A DNA stretch of 64,000 nucleotides from the NCBI GenBank assembly GCA_018335295.1, contig JAGXKI010000001.1, positions 1 through 64,000 on the forward strand, in the 5' to 3' direction. The position numbers were made by a program, and so were the translations under genes. Below the pieces are notes generated by a model that was not told the origin of the DNA, did no database searches, and saw only the letters and a program-made list of their open reading frames with translations. Positions 8,532-17,975 of the stretch are shown one piece after another; positions within the stretch are counted from its first letter, which is position 1; each line of letters begins with the position of its first letter. Source of the DNA: a bacterium. GTDB lineage: Bacteria; Acidobacteriota; Aminicenantia; Aminicenantales; Aminicenantaceae.

Positions 8532-10241
8532 TTAAAGAGGTGGTTCCATGATTTTTGACTCTGTTTTTATGAACCGAAGATGTTTGACCCTGTTGGTATC
8601 CAGAGTGAAGCCGGTGACCTTTTGTTTTGGGCTGCGGTTGAAATGAATCCAAATTCTTTTAATTTTAAAGGAATCTTGTGATATGGGGTGCAGAAAACCG
8701 TGGGAGGCATTTCTATGAACAAAATGGAGTTTTCCTTCCTTGAGTGCGATTTGAAAATAAACCCGGAGTTCTTCACTGAAATAATTTCCTGTGTATTCAT
8801 GGAGTTGAGTTTCAGTCAGTTGAGGAGGTTGAAAGGATTGATAAGTCTGGGGGGTTTGATCTTCCCGAGTTATGTGGAGGAGGGAAGGTGTTTTCTTTCC
8901 TCTTTTTTCAAATTCGACAGTCATTTTTATGGGGGCTTCGAAAACTCGGAATTCTTTTTCGCTCACAGCTTTTAGGGGATATTTTTTTCCAAAAGCTTCC
9001 ATCATGAGATTTCCTTTTTCCAAATGAACTTTTCTTATTGTATGAGTTTCCGGATGAATGTAAGAACCGGCCCAGGATTTGAGTTTCTCTGTGGAAACCT
9101 GGATGAATTCTGTTTTTTCTTGCCGAGGTTGGGGTTTTTGAGGTTTTTCCTCTTCAAATTGAGAGTTGAGATAAATATCAGCTACTTCATAGGAAAGCTT
9201 GCTGGGATTGAAAGTGCTGAGATTAGAAAGACAGATGACCGAAAATTCATTCTCAGGGAAGCGCACCATAGCGGATCTGTAGCCTCCGAGAGCCCCTCCG
9301 TGGCTTACGGTTTTGAGTCCTTTGTATTGGCCGATTTTCAGGCCAAAGGCATAATCGAGTTTTTCCCCATTGTTCAGGGTTCCCCGAGTGTGCATAAGGT
9401 CCATTACTTCTTTTCCTCCCACCTGGTGGTGGTAAAAGTTTTGATCCCAGAGGAAAAGGTCTTCCACTGTAGTGAACAACCCGCCAGATCCTACACAGTC
9501 AAATTTGGAGATGAAATTTTTATACTTTCCTTTTCCTGCAGGGAAGTAACCAGAAGCTCTGTTTTCAATAATCCGGGTGTAGTCATCATGGAAATGGGAA
9601 TGATTCATTCCCAAAGGATCAAAGATGTTTTTCCGGGCGAATTCTCTCAGGCTTTGACCGCTGACTCTTTCTATGATCATCGATAAGAGAAAGTAACCGG
9701 AATTGCTGTACATGTATTTTTCACCAGGAGTGAAATTTAGCTCTTTCTGGCGGCTGCACAGGTCCAGGACATCTGCTTCATGATAGTAGCCAAAAGGAAT
9801 GCCTGCAATATTCAACAAAGAAAGATAATCACGGAGTCCACTGGTATGATGGATGAGATGGTGGATGGTGATTCGGTGGTTGTATTCGGGAATTTCAGGG
9901 ATGTATTTTTGGATGGGATCATCTAGAGTAAGTTTTCCCCGGTTTTCCAAAAGAGCAATGCACATGGCGACAAATTGTTTGGAACAGGATCCGATGTAAA
10001 ACAACGAGTGGGGAGTGATGGGAACATCCAGCTCAAGGTTAGCCATTCCATATCCCTGTTTGTAGATGATTTTTCCATGATGGATGACAGCCAAAGCGCA
10101 ACCAGGAGAATTAGTTTTATCCCACTCTTCAAACAGACGATCCACTTTTTTGTTTTTTTCGTGGGAAAAACCACAGGAAACAGAGATAAATAAAAGAAAA
10201 AGAGTGGTGACTGTGCTTAATGTATGGATTTTATTTCTCAT
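8532..10241 (-). CDS. exported class C beta-lactamase-like serine hydrolase
   Basis: 569 residues with a signal peptide; Cys23 in SVSC is a possible but imperfect lipobox. The penicillin-binding/class C fold carries SxxK at Ser85-Lys88 (SCSK), YxN at Tyr178-Asn180 (YSN) and HGG at 314-316. The C-terminal 200 residues form an extra beta-rich region (DUF3471-like, with HPETH and EFRVFE-type strands), common in D-aminopeptidase or esterase relatives. The substrate is unknown; D-amino-acid peptides or esters are likelier than antibiotics. Start supported by AAGGAGAT before the ATG. Lies 20 bases after the aminotransferase. Confidence 0.85.
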   Translation of the reverse strand: MRNKIHTLSTVTTLFLLFISVSCGFSHEKNKKVDRLFEEWDKTNSPGCALAVIHHGKIIYKQGYGMANLELDVPITPHSLFYIGSCSKQFVAMCIALLENRGKLTLDDPIQKYIPEIPEYNHRITIHHLIHHTSGLRDYLSLLNIAGIPFGYYHEADVLDLCSRQKELNFTPGEKYMYSNSGYFLLSMIIERVSGQSLREFARKNIFDPLGMNHSHFHDDYTRIIENRASGYFPAGKGKYKNFISKFDCVGSGGLFTTVEDLFLWDQNFYHHQVGGKEVMDLMHTRGTLNNGEKLDYAFGLKIGQYKGLKTVSHGGALGGYRSAMVRFPENEFSVICLSNLSTFNPSKLSYEVADIYLNSQFEEEKPQKPQPRQEKTEFIQVSTEKLKSWAGSYIHPETHTIRKVHLEKGNLMMEAFGKKYPLKAVSEKEFRVFEAPIKMTVEFEKRGKKTPSLLHITREDQTPQTYQSFQPPQLTETQLHEYTGNYFSEELRVYFQIALKEGKLHFVHRNASHGFLHPISQDSFKIKRIWIHFNRSPKQKVTGFTLDTNRVKHLRFIKTESKIMEPPL

Positions 10242-10261
10242 GAAAAAATCTCCTTTTCAGG

Positions 10262-11380
10262 TTATATTTCTTTAAGCTCTTTGAATCCCTCTCCTAAAAG
10301 ACTCAAGGCCTTTTTGAAATAAGATTTCTTTTCTCCAAGTCCCACCCGGATATAGCCGTCCATTCCCATCTGGTCACCGGGCTGAACCAAAACATTTTTT
10401 TTCTCCCTTATTTGGTGGGCCAACTCAGTGGCTTTCATTCCAAGATTGTACCGGACAAAAGCAATCGCTCCGGCTTGGGGAGGGATGAAGGAAAAAAGAT
10501 CATTGTGCTGTTTAATCCAGGATTCCAAAATTTGAGAGTTTTCTCTAATGATTTTCCGTCCCCTGTTGAGAATGTGTTCTCTGTTTTTACTCTGGAGAAC
10601 CCAGCGGGCCAGTTGGTCGCTCAAGGCACTGACAGTGATGGTGGTGTAGTCTTTGTAAGGCCATACCTTTTGAACCAGTTCTTCGGGAGCCACGACCCAT
10701 CCTATCCTCAGCCCCGGTAAACCATAGGCTTTGGAGAATCCAGAAACACACACTGTTTTGGGGTAGGAATTCCAAAAAGTGGGAGTTGTTTTCCCGTCCA
10801 GCTCACCACCCTGATAGACCTCATCAGATAGAAGCCAAGCATCGGCCCAATCAGCCAGTTCCAGAAGGGTTTGTCGGGTTGGTTCATCCAGGCAAGCGCC
10901 GGTGGGGTTATTGGGGTTGGTGACCGCGATGATCTTTGTGTTTTTGGTGACCAGATTTTTCAGTTTTTTGATATCAGGCTTCCAGTTGAGGTCTTCATGA
11001 AGATAAAAAGTTTTCATATGGGCCCCAAAACTTTTCATAAGGCCAGGGATTTGCATGAAATTGGGGAGCATAACCACAGCTTCATCTCCGGGTTCGAGAA
11101 AATACCACATCAGGAGAAAATTGGCTTCGGTGGAGCCGGAGGTGACCAAAATGTTTGTTTCCTTGCTTTGAGGGTAGTATTGACAGATTTGTTTTTTCAG
11201 CGGCAAAGTCCCGTCGGTTTGAATATAGCCCATTTTTGTTTGGAGTAAAATGTTGATTTGTTCTCGGCCAAGAAGCTCTTTCAGCGTAAAGGCATGGACA
11301 CCGCTTTCAGAGAGATTGTAGTCCACTTGATGTTCCCATTCTGACTGCCACCGTTCCATTTGAAAAGTTTGGATTTTCAT
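10262..11380 (-). CDS. class I/II PLP-dependent aminotransferase
   Basis: 372 residues, complete fold type I enzyme. NPNNPTG at 155-161, Asp186 in SDEVY for the pyridine nitrogen, and Lys217 in SGFSKAYGLPG for the Schiff base; the Arg for substrate carboxylate is probably in YIRVGLG near the C-terminus. AAAGGAGAT precedes the ATG. It sits directly after an amino acid permease, which suggests that it acts on an imported amino acid, perhaps feeding 2-oxoacids to fermentation. Subfamily assignment (aspartate, alanine or other) is not possible by eye. Confidence 0.85.
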   Translation of the reverse strand: MKIQTFQMERWQSEWEHQVDYNLSESGVHAFTLKELLGREQINILLQTKMGYIQTDGTLPLKKQICQYYPQSKETNILVTSGSTEANFLLMWYFLEPGDEAVVMLPNFMQIPGLMKSFGAHMKTFYLHEDLNWKPDIKKLKNLVTKNTKIIAVTNPNNPTGACLDEPTRQTLLELADWADAWLLSDEVYQGGELDGKTTPTFWNSYPKTVCVSGFSKAYGLPGLRIGWVVAPEELVQKVWPYKDYTTITVSALSDQLARWVLQSKNREHILNRGRKIIRENSQILESWIKQHNDLFSFIPPQAGAIAFVRYNLGMKATELAHQIREKKNVLVQPGDQMGMDGYIRVGLGEKKSYFKKALSLLGEGFKELKEI

Positions 11381-11415
11381 ATTGATCTCCTTTCCGTTAT
11401 CATTTTCTTCAAATT

Positions 11416-12822
11416 TTAACGATTTTTTTTTCTTTTTTTCCAGTAATGATAAACCGGGATCCCTAAAGCGGTAAGTCCCAGTCCAGCTAACGATTCCACG
11501 GGTTTCTTAACCAAAGTGTTGAGAAGGATTCCTGTAGAGGCAAAGATAAATACGATTGGAACTAGAGGATATCCCCAGGTTTTGTAAGGCCGGGGAAGAT
11601 GGGGAAATTTTTTTCTCAAAGTAAACACCGAAAATACAGCCGCAATCCAAAACAGTATGGCCACAAACATGGCAAAGGTAAAAATCTGTTCAAAGGTTCC
11701 GATAGCTGTGAGTATACTGGCCCAAACAGCCTGAATAAAAATAGCAAAGCCGGGGGTATGAAAGCGAGGATGAACGCGGGCCACTTTGCTGAAAAAAAGG
11801 CCGTCCCTGGCCATAGCGTAGTAAACCCGGGGTCCGGCAAGGATGGACCCATTAAGAGAACTAAAAGTGGATACAATCACCGCCGCAGAGATCCAAGAGG
11901 CGGCGGAAGCTCCCCAAAGAGCCGTGGCGGCCCTTTCGGCAATGGGCACGACTCCTACGATTTCTTCCATGGGAAGTGCGTAGAGGTAGATGTAATTTAT
12001 CAGAACATAGAGAGCGGTCACGGTTAAAGTGCCTAATATCAAAGCCCAGGGAAGGGTTTTCTGAGGATGTTTGATTTCTCCGGCTACGAAATTGATGTTA
12101 TTCCATCCGTCAAAAGCCCAGGAGACAGCTACCAAGGCAATTCCAAAGCCCATCATCAGGTCCAGTCCCTGGAATCCCTGCGGATGAAAGGAAAGCTCAA
12201 CCGAGGTCCCTTTACCCAGAGTGAAACCGAGCCCAAGGATTAACAAGAGGGTGCCGATTTTCAGAACAGTGAAAAGATTCTGAATAGCCTTTCCCGGTCC
12301 CACTCCTATATAATTGACTCCGGATAAAATAATGATGACTCCAATTCCCACCAACTGTCCCATGGACAGGGAATAATGGAAGGTATGATGGAGCAGGCTG
12401 AAATCAGTGGAGAAAATACTATTTTGGATAGAAAAGAGGGAAAAAAAGCGTCCGAAATATTCGGCAAAAGCGAGGGCCAAGGCAGCAATTCCTCCAGTCA
12501 TATACACAAGAAAAAATATCCAGCCAAATAGAAAAGCCACCAATGGGGAATAAGCCTCTCTCAGGTAAACATATTGACCTCCTGCTTGAGGGAAAGAAGC
12601 TCCCAGTTCGGCATAAGTGAGAGCGCCGGCCAGGGTGAGCAAACCTCCTACAACCCAGGCAAGGAGGATGAAGCCTGGAGAGGGAATGTTTTTAGCTATG
12701 ATGCCGGTGGTAAGAAAAATCCCTGAGCCGATGACGATTCCCACGATAATCATGATGGAATCAAAGAGTCCCAGCTGACGAAGGAGTTCAGGGAGCGAAT
12801 CTTTTTTAAGCTCTTTATTCAT
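11416..12822 (-). CDS. APC superfamily amino acid permease
   Basis: 468 residues with about 12 hydrophobic segments. The first helix carries GSGIF, and TYAELGASFPQAGGQYVY follows, both typical of the LAT/APA branch of the APC superfamily. Inner-membrane uptake or exchange of amino acids. No Shine-Dalgarno sequence is visible before the ATG; it starts 13 bases after the TauE/SafE stop, so translation may be coupled. Followed by an aminotransferase 35 bases on. Confidence 0.85.
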   Translation of the reverse strand: MNKELKKDSLPELLRQLGLFDSIMIIVGIVIGSGIFLTTGIIAKNIPSPGFILLAWVVGGLLTLAGALTYAELGASFPQAGGQYVYLREAYSPLVAFLFGWIFFLVYMTGGIAALALAFAEYFGRFFSLFSIQNSIFSTDFSLLHHTFHYSLSMGQLVGIGVIIILSGVNYIGVGPGKAIQNLFTVLKIGTLLLILGLGFTLGKGTSVELSFHPQGFQGLDLMMGFGIALVAVSWAFDGWNNINFVAGEIKHPQKTLPWALILGTLTVTALYVLINYIYLYALPMEEIVGVVPIAERAATALWGASAASWISAAVIVSTFSSLNGSILAGPRVYYAMARDGLFFSKVARVHPRFHTPGFAIFIQAVWASILTAIGTFEQIFTFAMFVAILFWIAAVFSVFTLRKKFPHLPRPYKTWGYPLVPIVFIFASTGILLNTLVKKPVESLAGLGLTALGIPVYHYWKKRKKNR

Positions 12823-12835
12823 TTGAATTTTTATT

Positions 12836-13570
12836 TCAAAACCCCAGAATACTCCGAATAATCACCACACTCCCAGAAAGGGCTGACGCAATCAGAACCG
12901 CCGGCCGGGTGAATCCTTTATCCAGAATCTTGGCAGTCTGGCTAGAAAGGAAGAATCCCAGAATAACTCCTGGGATTAAAACTACGGCTATGAGCATTTC
13001 TTGAAGCCCAAAATGTCCGATAACCACAAGGGACAGTATGGAAATGATGGTCCCAAAAACGAAAATTCCGGAAAGGGTGCCCCTTAACCGTGACCCCTTT
13101 TCTCTCTGGTAAATCAGAGCTATGGGAGCTCCTCCGATCGAAGAAGTGGTTCCCATAAACCCAGAAACAGTCCCGGCTCCAAATAAATTCAGTGAGGTTA
13201 AGGGCACCTCCCAACCCATAAGGCTGATCCCTATAGCCAGGAGGACCATACCCCCGAATAAAAGAGAGAGGTTTTCTCTGGGGATTAGAGTCAATAGGGC
13301 GGCTCCGAGAACGGACCCTACGATCCGTCCGGGGATGGCCCATTGAATCCCCTTCACATCGATAGATTGATGTTCCCGGTAACAGATAAGAAGAGTGAGG
13401 GTTAAGGCGGATAATAAGAGGGGGCCGGGGACAAAAATAGGATTGATCAGTACCAAAAGAGGAACTCCGATGAGACCCAGACCAAATCCCACCGAACCCT
13501 GTAGAGTAGACCCCAGAAATGCGATCCCAAAAGCTAAAAGGGAGTCGATAACGGTCAGCGGAAATTCCAT
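12836..13570 (-). CDS. TauE/SafE (TSUP) family membrane exporter
   Basis: 244 residues, seven to eight hydrophobic segments, with GSVGFGLGLIGVPLL in the first repeat and GFMGTTSSIGGAPIAL in the second, the paired signatures of TSUP proteins. Family members move sulfite, sulfonates or other small organic anions across the inner membrane. AAAGG lies upstream of the ATG. Between DUF523 (24 bases) and the permease (13 bases) in a tight minus-strand run; this may point to sulfur amino acid breakdown, which is inference. Confidence 0.82.
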   Translation of the reverse strand: MEFPLTVIDSLLAFGIAFLGSTLQGSVGFGLGLIGVPLLVLINPIFVPGPLLLSALTLTLLICYREHQSIDVKGIQWAIPGRIVGSVLGAALLTLIPRENLSLLFGGMVLLAIGISLMGWEVPLTSLNLFGAGTVSGFMGTTSSIGGAPIALIYQREKGSRLRGTLSGIFVFGTIISILSLVVIGHFGLQEMLIAVVLIPGVILGFFLSSQTAKILDKGFTRPAVLIASALSGSVVIIRSILGF

Positions 13571-13594
13571 GTTTTCAACCTTTCTGATGATGGA

Positions 13595-14038
13595 TTACAG
13601 GTCCTCTTCTCTGATGATAGTGAAACCGTTTCTCAATAGAAAAGCGACTGTGACTCCGTTTCCCTGAGTCAATTTTCCAGAGAATGTCCCATTATAAATT
13701 TTACCTGAGCCACAGGAGGGAGAACGGGATTTTGAAATAAACTCTTTGACAGAGAAAAGCAGGGCTATTTTCAAAGTTTCTTGAGCTCCCTTAATGAAGT
13801 AATCTGTAACATCCTCTCCTTTAATGTTAAGGACCGGACATTTTTTATCCAAGACATCCTCTCCTGACCCCTTTTGAATTTCCTGGCAGGGACGTGGAGT
13901 GGGGAGACCTCCCAATTGTTCGGGACAAACGGGAATGAGGATTTCGTTCTGGAGAAGTTTGACAGCCCTTTCCTTCCGGATATCCCGATTATCCCAGGTG
14001 CAACGAATTCCTAAGAGGCAGGCACAGATGAGTCTCAT
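13595..14038 (-). CDS. DUF523 family protein
   Basis: About 147 residues from the ATG at 14038. MRLICACLLGIRCTWD is the typical N-terminus of the family (S-A-C-L-L-G-x-x-C), PVCPEQLGGLPTPR follows, and KSRSPSCGSG..YNGTFSG is the second conserved block. Conserved cysteines in CACLLGIRC, PVCPE and SPSCGSG could bind a metal or cluster. The reading frame stays open 28 codons upstream, but that part does not match the family. No good RBS is visible. Biochemical role unknown. Confidence 0.78.
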   Translation of the reverse strand: MRLICACLLGIRCTWDNRDIRKERAVKLLQNEILIPVCPEQLGGLPTPRPCQEIQKGSGEDVLDKKCPVLNIKGEDVTDYFIKGAQETLKIALLFSVKEFISKSRSPSCGSGKIYNGTFSGKLTQGNGVTVAFLLRNGFTIIREEDL

Positions 14039-14146
14039 GATGAAAAACAGATATTTCTTCCGGTCGGGGAGAGATAATATGGATAAACAATCAAAAAATA
14101 ATTTTATAGGATACGTATTCAAACATCAAGCAGGCAAATATCTATA

Positions 14147-14176
14147 TTGACGAATCGATTTTTTCTGTGCTATAAA
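14147..14176 (+). promoter_or_regulatory. sigma-70 promoter for the DUF456 gene
   Basis: TTGACG (14147-14152), 18-base spacer, TATAAA (14171-14176). It leaves a leader of about 100 bases before the ATG at 14284, which contains the 8-base palindrome ACTATAGT. Confidence 0.5.
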
Positions 14177-14283
14177 ACCTTTTCTTTAATGATAGGGTCC
14201 ACTATAGTCTATCTTTTCATAAAATTTTATTTTCCTTCCCTTCCTATAAACAGAAAAGATGGTTTGGAAAAAGGGAAATCCTT

Positions 14284-14760
14284 ATGATTGTTCTCATCCT
14301 TCTTGGCTCTATACTTATCATTGTGGGGCTTTTGGGAAGTGTGGCTCCTGGATTGGCAGGTCCTCCCTTCAGTTTTCTGGCTCTGATTCTCCTTTCCATC
14401 GCCAAACATGGGGAGCCGTTCAGTGCTCAATTTTTGGTGGTGATGGGAGTGCTAACAGTCCTGGCTCTGGGGCTTGATTATGTCCTTCCCGCCTTGGGAG
14501 CTCGAAGGTACGGAGCCTCCAAGTACGGATTCTGGGGAGCGGCGCTGGGAATGATTATCGGAATCTTTTTTATTCCTCCTTGGGGCATGATCATCGGGGC
14601 CTTTTTAGGAGCGGTGGCAGGAGAATTGATTGTGCAGGAACAGACCCAAAAAGCTTTGAGAGCCGGATGGGGTGTTTTTGTGGGGTTTATGCTGGGGACT
14701 CTCTATAAGTTAGTCCTTTCGGGTGTAATGACCTTCTATTTCATCAAGGGTTTGTTTTAG
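14284..14760 (+). CDS. DUF456 family membrane protein
   Basis: 158 residues, almost entirely hydrophobic with four to five helices. The Gly-rich repeats GLLGSVAPGLAGPP, GARRYGASKYGFWGAALGMIIG and GAFLGAVAGELI are characteristic of DUF456. Inner-membrane protein of unknown function; the glycine-zipper repeats resemble those of small membrane-packing proteins. Preceded by AAAGGGAAA. Divergent from the DUF523 gene. Confidence 0.8.
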   Translation: MIVLILLGSILIIVGLLGSVAPGLAGPPFSFLALILLSIAKHGEPFSAQFLVVMGVLTVLALGLDYVLPALGARRYGASKYGFWGAALGMIIGIFFIPPWGMIIGAFLGAVAGELIVQEQTQKALRAGWGVFVGFMLGTLYKLVLSGVMTFYFIKGLF

Positions 14761-14845
14761 CTAACTTGGTTTATGGTTTATTCAAAAAAAGTCTTTACTT
14801 GTTTTATGAGACATAAATTGGAAAAAGACATCAAGGAGGCAATGA

Positions 14846-17800
14846 ATGTTTGAAAGAAAGGGACGTTTGGTTTTAAGTTTTTTGTTCAGTTTCATTTTTA
14901 TTTTTCATTTGGGGCTTTTCTCTCAAGGACTCCAGAAAAAGCATATAGAGAATCTTGAAATGCGGACGATTGGACCGGCGGTCATGAGCGGGCGCATCGT
15001 GGACCTGGCTGTTGTGGAAAAAGACCCGTATATTTTCTATGTGGCTTCGGCCACAGGAGGATTGTGGAAAACCACTAATAACGGAGTAACCTTTGAGCCT
15101 GTATTCCAGAATCAAGGAACCCACTCCATCGGGGATGTGGTGGTGCATCAAGATGAAACCAATATAATTTGGGTGGGAACCGGAGAACGAGCCAACCGGC
15201 AGAGCTCTTCTTGGGGAGATGGATTGTATAAATCTATGGATGGGGGAAAATCCTGGACCCATATGGGACTATCCGAAACCCACCATATCGGCCGTATCGT
15301 GCTTCACCCTGAGGATCCGAACAAAGTCTATGTGGCTGCTATGGGGCACCTATGGGGTCCCAATAAGGAAAGAGGATTGTACCGTTCCGAAGACGGAGGG
15401 AAATCCTGGGAAAAAGTTCTTTATATTGATGAGGACACTGGAGTCGTAGATGTGGCCGTAGACCCCTCTCAACCAAATATTCTTTATGCCGCCGCCTACC
15501 AGCGGCGCCGGCGTCCCTTTGGTTTCCATGGGGGAGGACCTGGGAGCGGGTTGTACAAATCCACCGATGGAGGAGACAGCTGGAAGGAACTGACTCAAGG
15601 ACTGCCTGAAGGAGATAAAGGACGTATAGGGATTTCCATTTACCGAAAAGATCCCCGGATTATCTATGTTTGTGTGGAACAGGGGTACCGCTATAACGCC
15701 TCTACTGCTTATCATGAAAGAAGAGCCGGGATCTACCGTTCCGAAGATAGAGGGGAAAACTGGAAACACATGAGCGATTGGAATCCCCGTCCTATGTATG
15801 CCAGCCAGATTCTTGTGGATCCCAACGATGATCAGCGTATATATATGGAGAATCGGTTCAGTTATTCTGTGGATGGAGGCAAAACGTTTAAGAGCCCCAA
15901 TCAGAGCCTCCACGGGGATGACCGGATTCTCTGGGTAAATCCAAACGATTCACGTCATCTCATCAAGGGAGATGACGGAGGAGTGGGAATTTCCTATGAT
16001 CAAGGAAAAACATGGCTGTATATAACTTCTTTGCCCGTAAGCCAGTTTTATAGAGTCAGTGTGGATATGCGAAAGCCTTATTGGGTTTACGGCGGACTTC
16101 AGGATAACGGGAGCTGGGCAGGGCCCAGTGCCACTTACCGGAGAAGCGGCATTCTGAATGAGGACTGGATCAAAACTGGAGGAGGAGATGGGTTTGTGAA
16201 TTTAATAAACCCGGAAGATAAAAATACTCTCTATGTGGAATCTCAGTACCTGGGACTCTCTCGTCTGGATTTAGAATCCAGAGAGGATCGCTCCATCCGT
16301 CCAGGAGACCCTCATGGCCATATAAGAGCTCGGAGAAATTGGGATGCCTGGGGACCCGGACTTCCTGAACCGGAACTGGGGAATGCCATGGCTCCGGCTA
16401 ATTGGGATGCTCCTTTTGTAGTTTCTCACCACAACCCCCAAACCATCTACGCAGGGACAAATAAGCTGTGGAAAAGTTCAGATGGGGGATATACATGGTC
16501 ATCCCTGGGGAATCTTACCACCGGAATCAACCGGAGGGACCTTAGGATTATGGGGCAGAGAGCGAAAGAAACCACTCCTTCACTGGATGACGGAATCCCT
16601 TATTATCCTACTTTGACGGCAATTGCCGAATCTCCACTCAAGCAGGGACTGCTTTATGTGGGAACAGATGACGGAAATCTTCAAGTTTCCCGTGATGATG
16701 GGAAGACCTGGAAAAATGTATCCGGACAGCTGCCGGATTTTCCTCAAAATGGATGGATTGCTGATATCGAAGCTTCCCGGTTTGATGAAGGGACTGTGTA
16801 TGTAGTGGTCAACAATTACCGGAATGATGACTACAAAAATTATCTTTATAAATCTTCTGATTTTGGAGAATCCTGGACTTCCCTTGTGGGAGATCTTCCT
16901 CCGGAAAGAGTTTTGAGGAGGATTCGGGAAGACACCCGGAATCCGGAACTTCTTTTTGTGGGAGCGGAATTGGGTATGTATTTTTCCATTGACGGGGGAA
17001 ATCATTGGGTGGAGCTCGAAAACAATATGCCAACCGCGGCGTTCAATGATATGGTCATTCATCCCCGGGATAATGATTTGGTGATGGCAACCCACGGAAG
17101 AGGAATCTGGATATTGGACAATATCGCCTGCCTTCAGGAATTAAATGAGAAAGTTTTAGCATCCCGGGCTCACCTTTTTTCCATCGAACCGGCAGAGATG
17201 ATCCGGTACACCAGGGAAAAGGGCCACACTGGAGACATGATTTTTCGAGGAGAAAATCCACCTCGAGGAGCGGTGATTGACTACTATTTGAAGGAAAAGG
17301 AGTCTGAAGAGGATGTCCGTTTAGATATTCTTGATACCCAGGGGAGTAAGATTGTGGGATTGAAGCCTTCCACAAAAAAAGGGATCAACCGAGTGGTTTG
17401 GGATCTTCGGCATTCCGACATCAAAGGTCCTCTTTTAGATAAAAACTCCGACGAAGAAGACCGGCGAACCTTTAGCGGTCCACTGGTAATTCCGGGTTTG
17501 TATAAAGCCAGACTCCAAGTGGGGGAGGTTATTGAAGAAAAAACTTTTCGGGTGAAAGAAGACCCCCGTATCCAGCAACCTATGGATACACGAAAGGAAT
17601 GGACCCAAACTTTGCTTTCTATAGCTGAGCTTTATGAAAATTCTTCTCCCGGAGTGGAAGCTTTCCATAAAGTGAAAAAGAAAGTGGATGAAATCTCCTC
17701 TGATGCCATAGAAGATTCTGTAAAAGAAAACATTGAAGAAATGGACCGGAAGTACAAAGAGTTGAACCAAAGGATCGCCACTCTTTACTATGAAGTGAGC

Positions 17801-17965
17801 GGATGGACCGGCCGGATGACCGGAGACCAACAGTCCCAAATGGACTATTACCGGCAGATGTTAGAAAAATTGGAAAAATCCAGGAAGGAACTCTTCCATG
17901 AAACTCTTCCTCGAATTAACAAAAATCTTCCTCCTGACCAAAGGATTCAAATCAAGAAGCGCTAA
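14846..17965 (+). CDS. exported sortilin-type BNR/Asp-box beta-propeller protein
   Basis: 1039 residues with a signal peptide (hydrophobic about 8-26). At least seven Asp-box motifs (S-x-D-x-G-x-x-W), for example YKSMDGGKSW, YRSEDGGKSW, YKSTDGGDSW and YRSEDRGENW, build one or two VPS10/sortilin-like propellers over about 40-760. The C-terminal 250 residues are charged and partly coiled-coil (EEMDRKYKELNQRI). Such proteins are usually annotated as glycosyl hydrolases, but no sialidase catalytic set is evident here, so binding of a glycan or peptide is as likely. AAGGAGG precedes the ATG at 14846; an ATG four bases earlier stops at once. Ends 10 bases from the convergent fbaB stop. Confidence 0.8.
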   Translation: MFERKGRLVLSFLFSFIFIFHLGLFSQGLQKKHIENLEMRTIGPAVMSGRIVDLAVVEKDPYIFYVASATGGLWKTTNNGVTFEPVFQNQGTHSIGDVVVHQDETNIIWVGTGERANRQSSSWGDGLYKSMDGGKSWTHMGLSETHHIGRIVLHPEDPNKVYVAAMGHLWGPNKERGLYRSEDGGKSWEKVLYIDEDTGVVDVAVDPSQPNILYAAAYQRRRRPFGFHGGGPGSGLYKSTDGGDSWKELTQGLPEGDKGRIGISIYRKDPRIIYVCVEQGYRYNASTAYHERRAGIYRSEDRGENWKHMSDWNPRPMYASQILVDPNDDQRIYMENRFSYSVDGGKTFKSPNQSLHGDDRILWVNPNDSRHLIKGDDGGVGISYDQGKTWLYITSLPVSQFYRVSVDMRKPYWVYGGLQDNGSWAGPSATYRRSGILNEDWIKTGGGDGFVNLINPEDKNTLYVESQYLGLSRLDLESREDRSIRPGDPHGHIRARRNWDAWGPGLPEPELGNAMAPANWDAPFVVSHHNPQTIYAGTNKLWKSSDGGYTWSSLGNLTTGINRRDLRIMGQRAKETTPSLDDGIPYYPTLTAIAESPLKQGLLYVGTDDGNLQVSRDDGKTWKNVSGQLPDFPQNGWIADIEASRFDEGTVYVVVNNYRNDDYKNYLYKSSDFGESWTSLVGDLPPERVLRRIREDTRNPELLFVGAELGMYFSIDGGNHWVELENNMPTAAFNDMVIHPRDNDLVMATHGRGIWILDNIACLQELNEKVLASRAHLFSIEPAEMIRYTREKGHTGDMIFRGENPPRGAVIDYYLKEKESEEDVRLDILDTQGSKIVGLKPSTKKGINRVVWDLRHSDIKGPLLDKNSDEEDRRTFSGPLVIPGLYKARLQVGEVIEEKTFRVKEDPRIQQPMDTRKEWTQTLLSIAELYENSSPGVEAFHKVKKKVDEISSDAIEDSVKENIEEMDRKYKELNQRIATLYYEVSGWTGRMTGDQQSQMDYYRQMLEKLEKSRKELFHETLPRINKNLPPDQRIQIKKR

Positions 17966-17975
17966 TTTTCACGGA

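Noticed and set aside
9024-9686. 220-codon plus-strand frame opposite the serine hydrolase
   Set aside because: It mirrors the hydrolase core, has no signature of its own and the minus strand carries SxxK, YxN and HGG in order.
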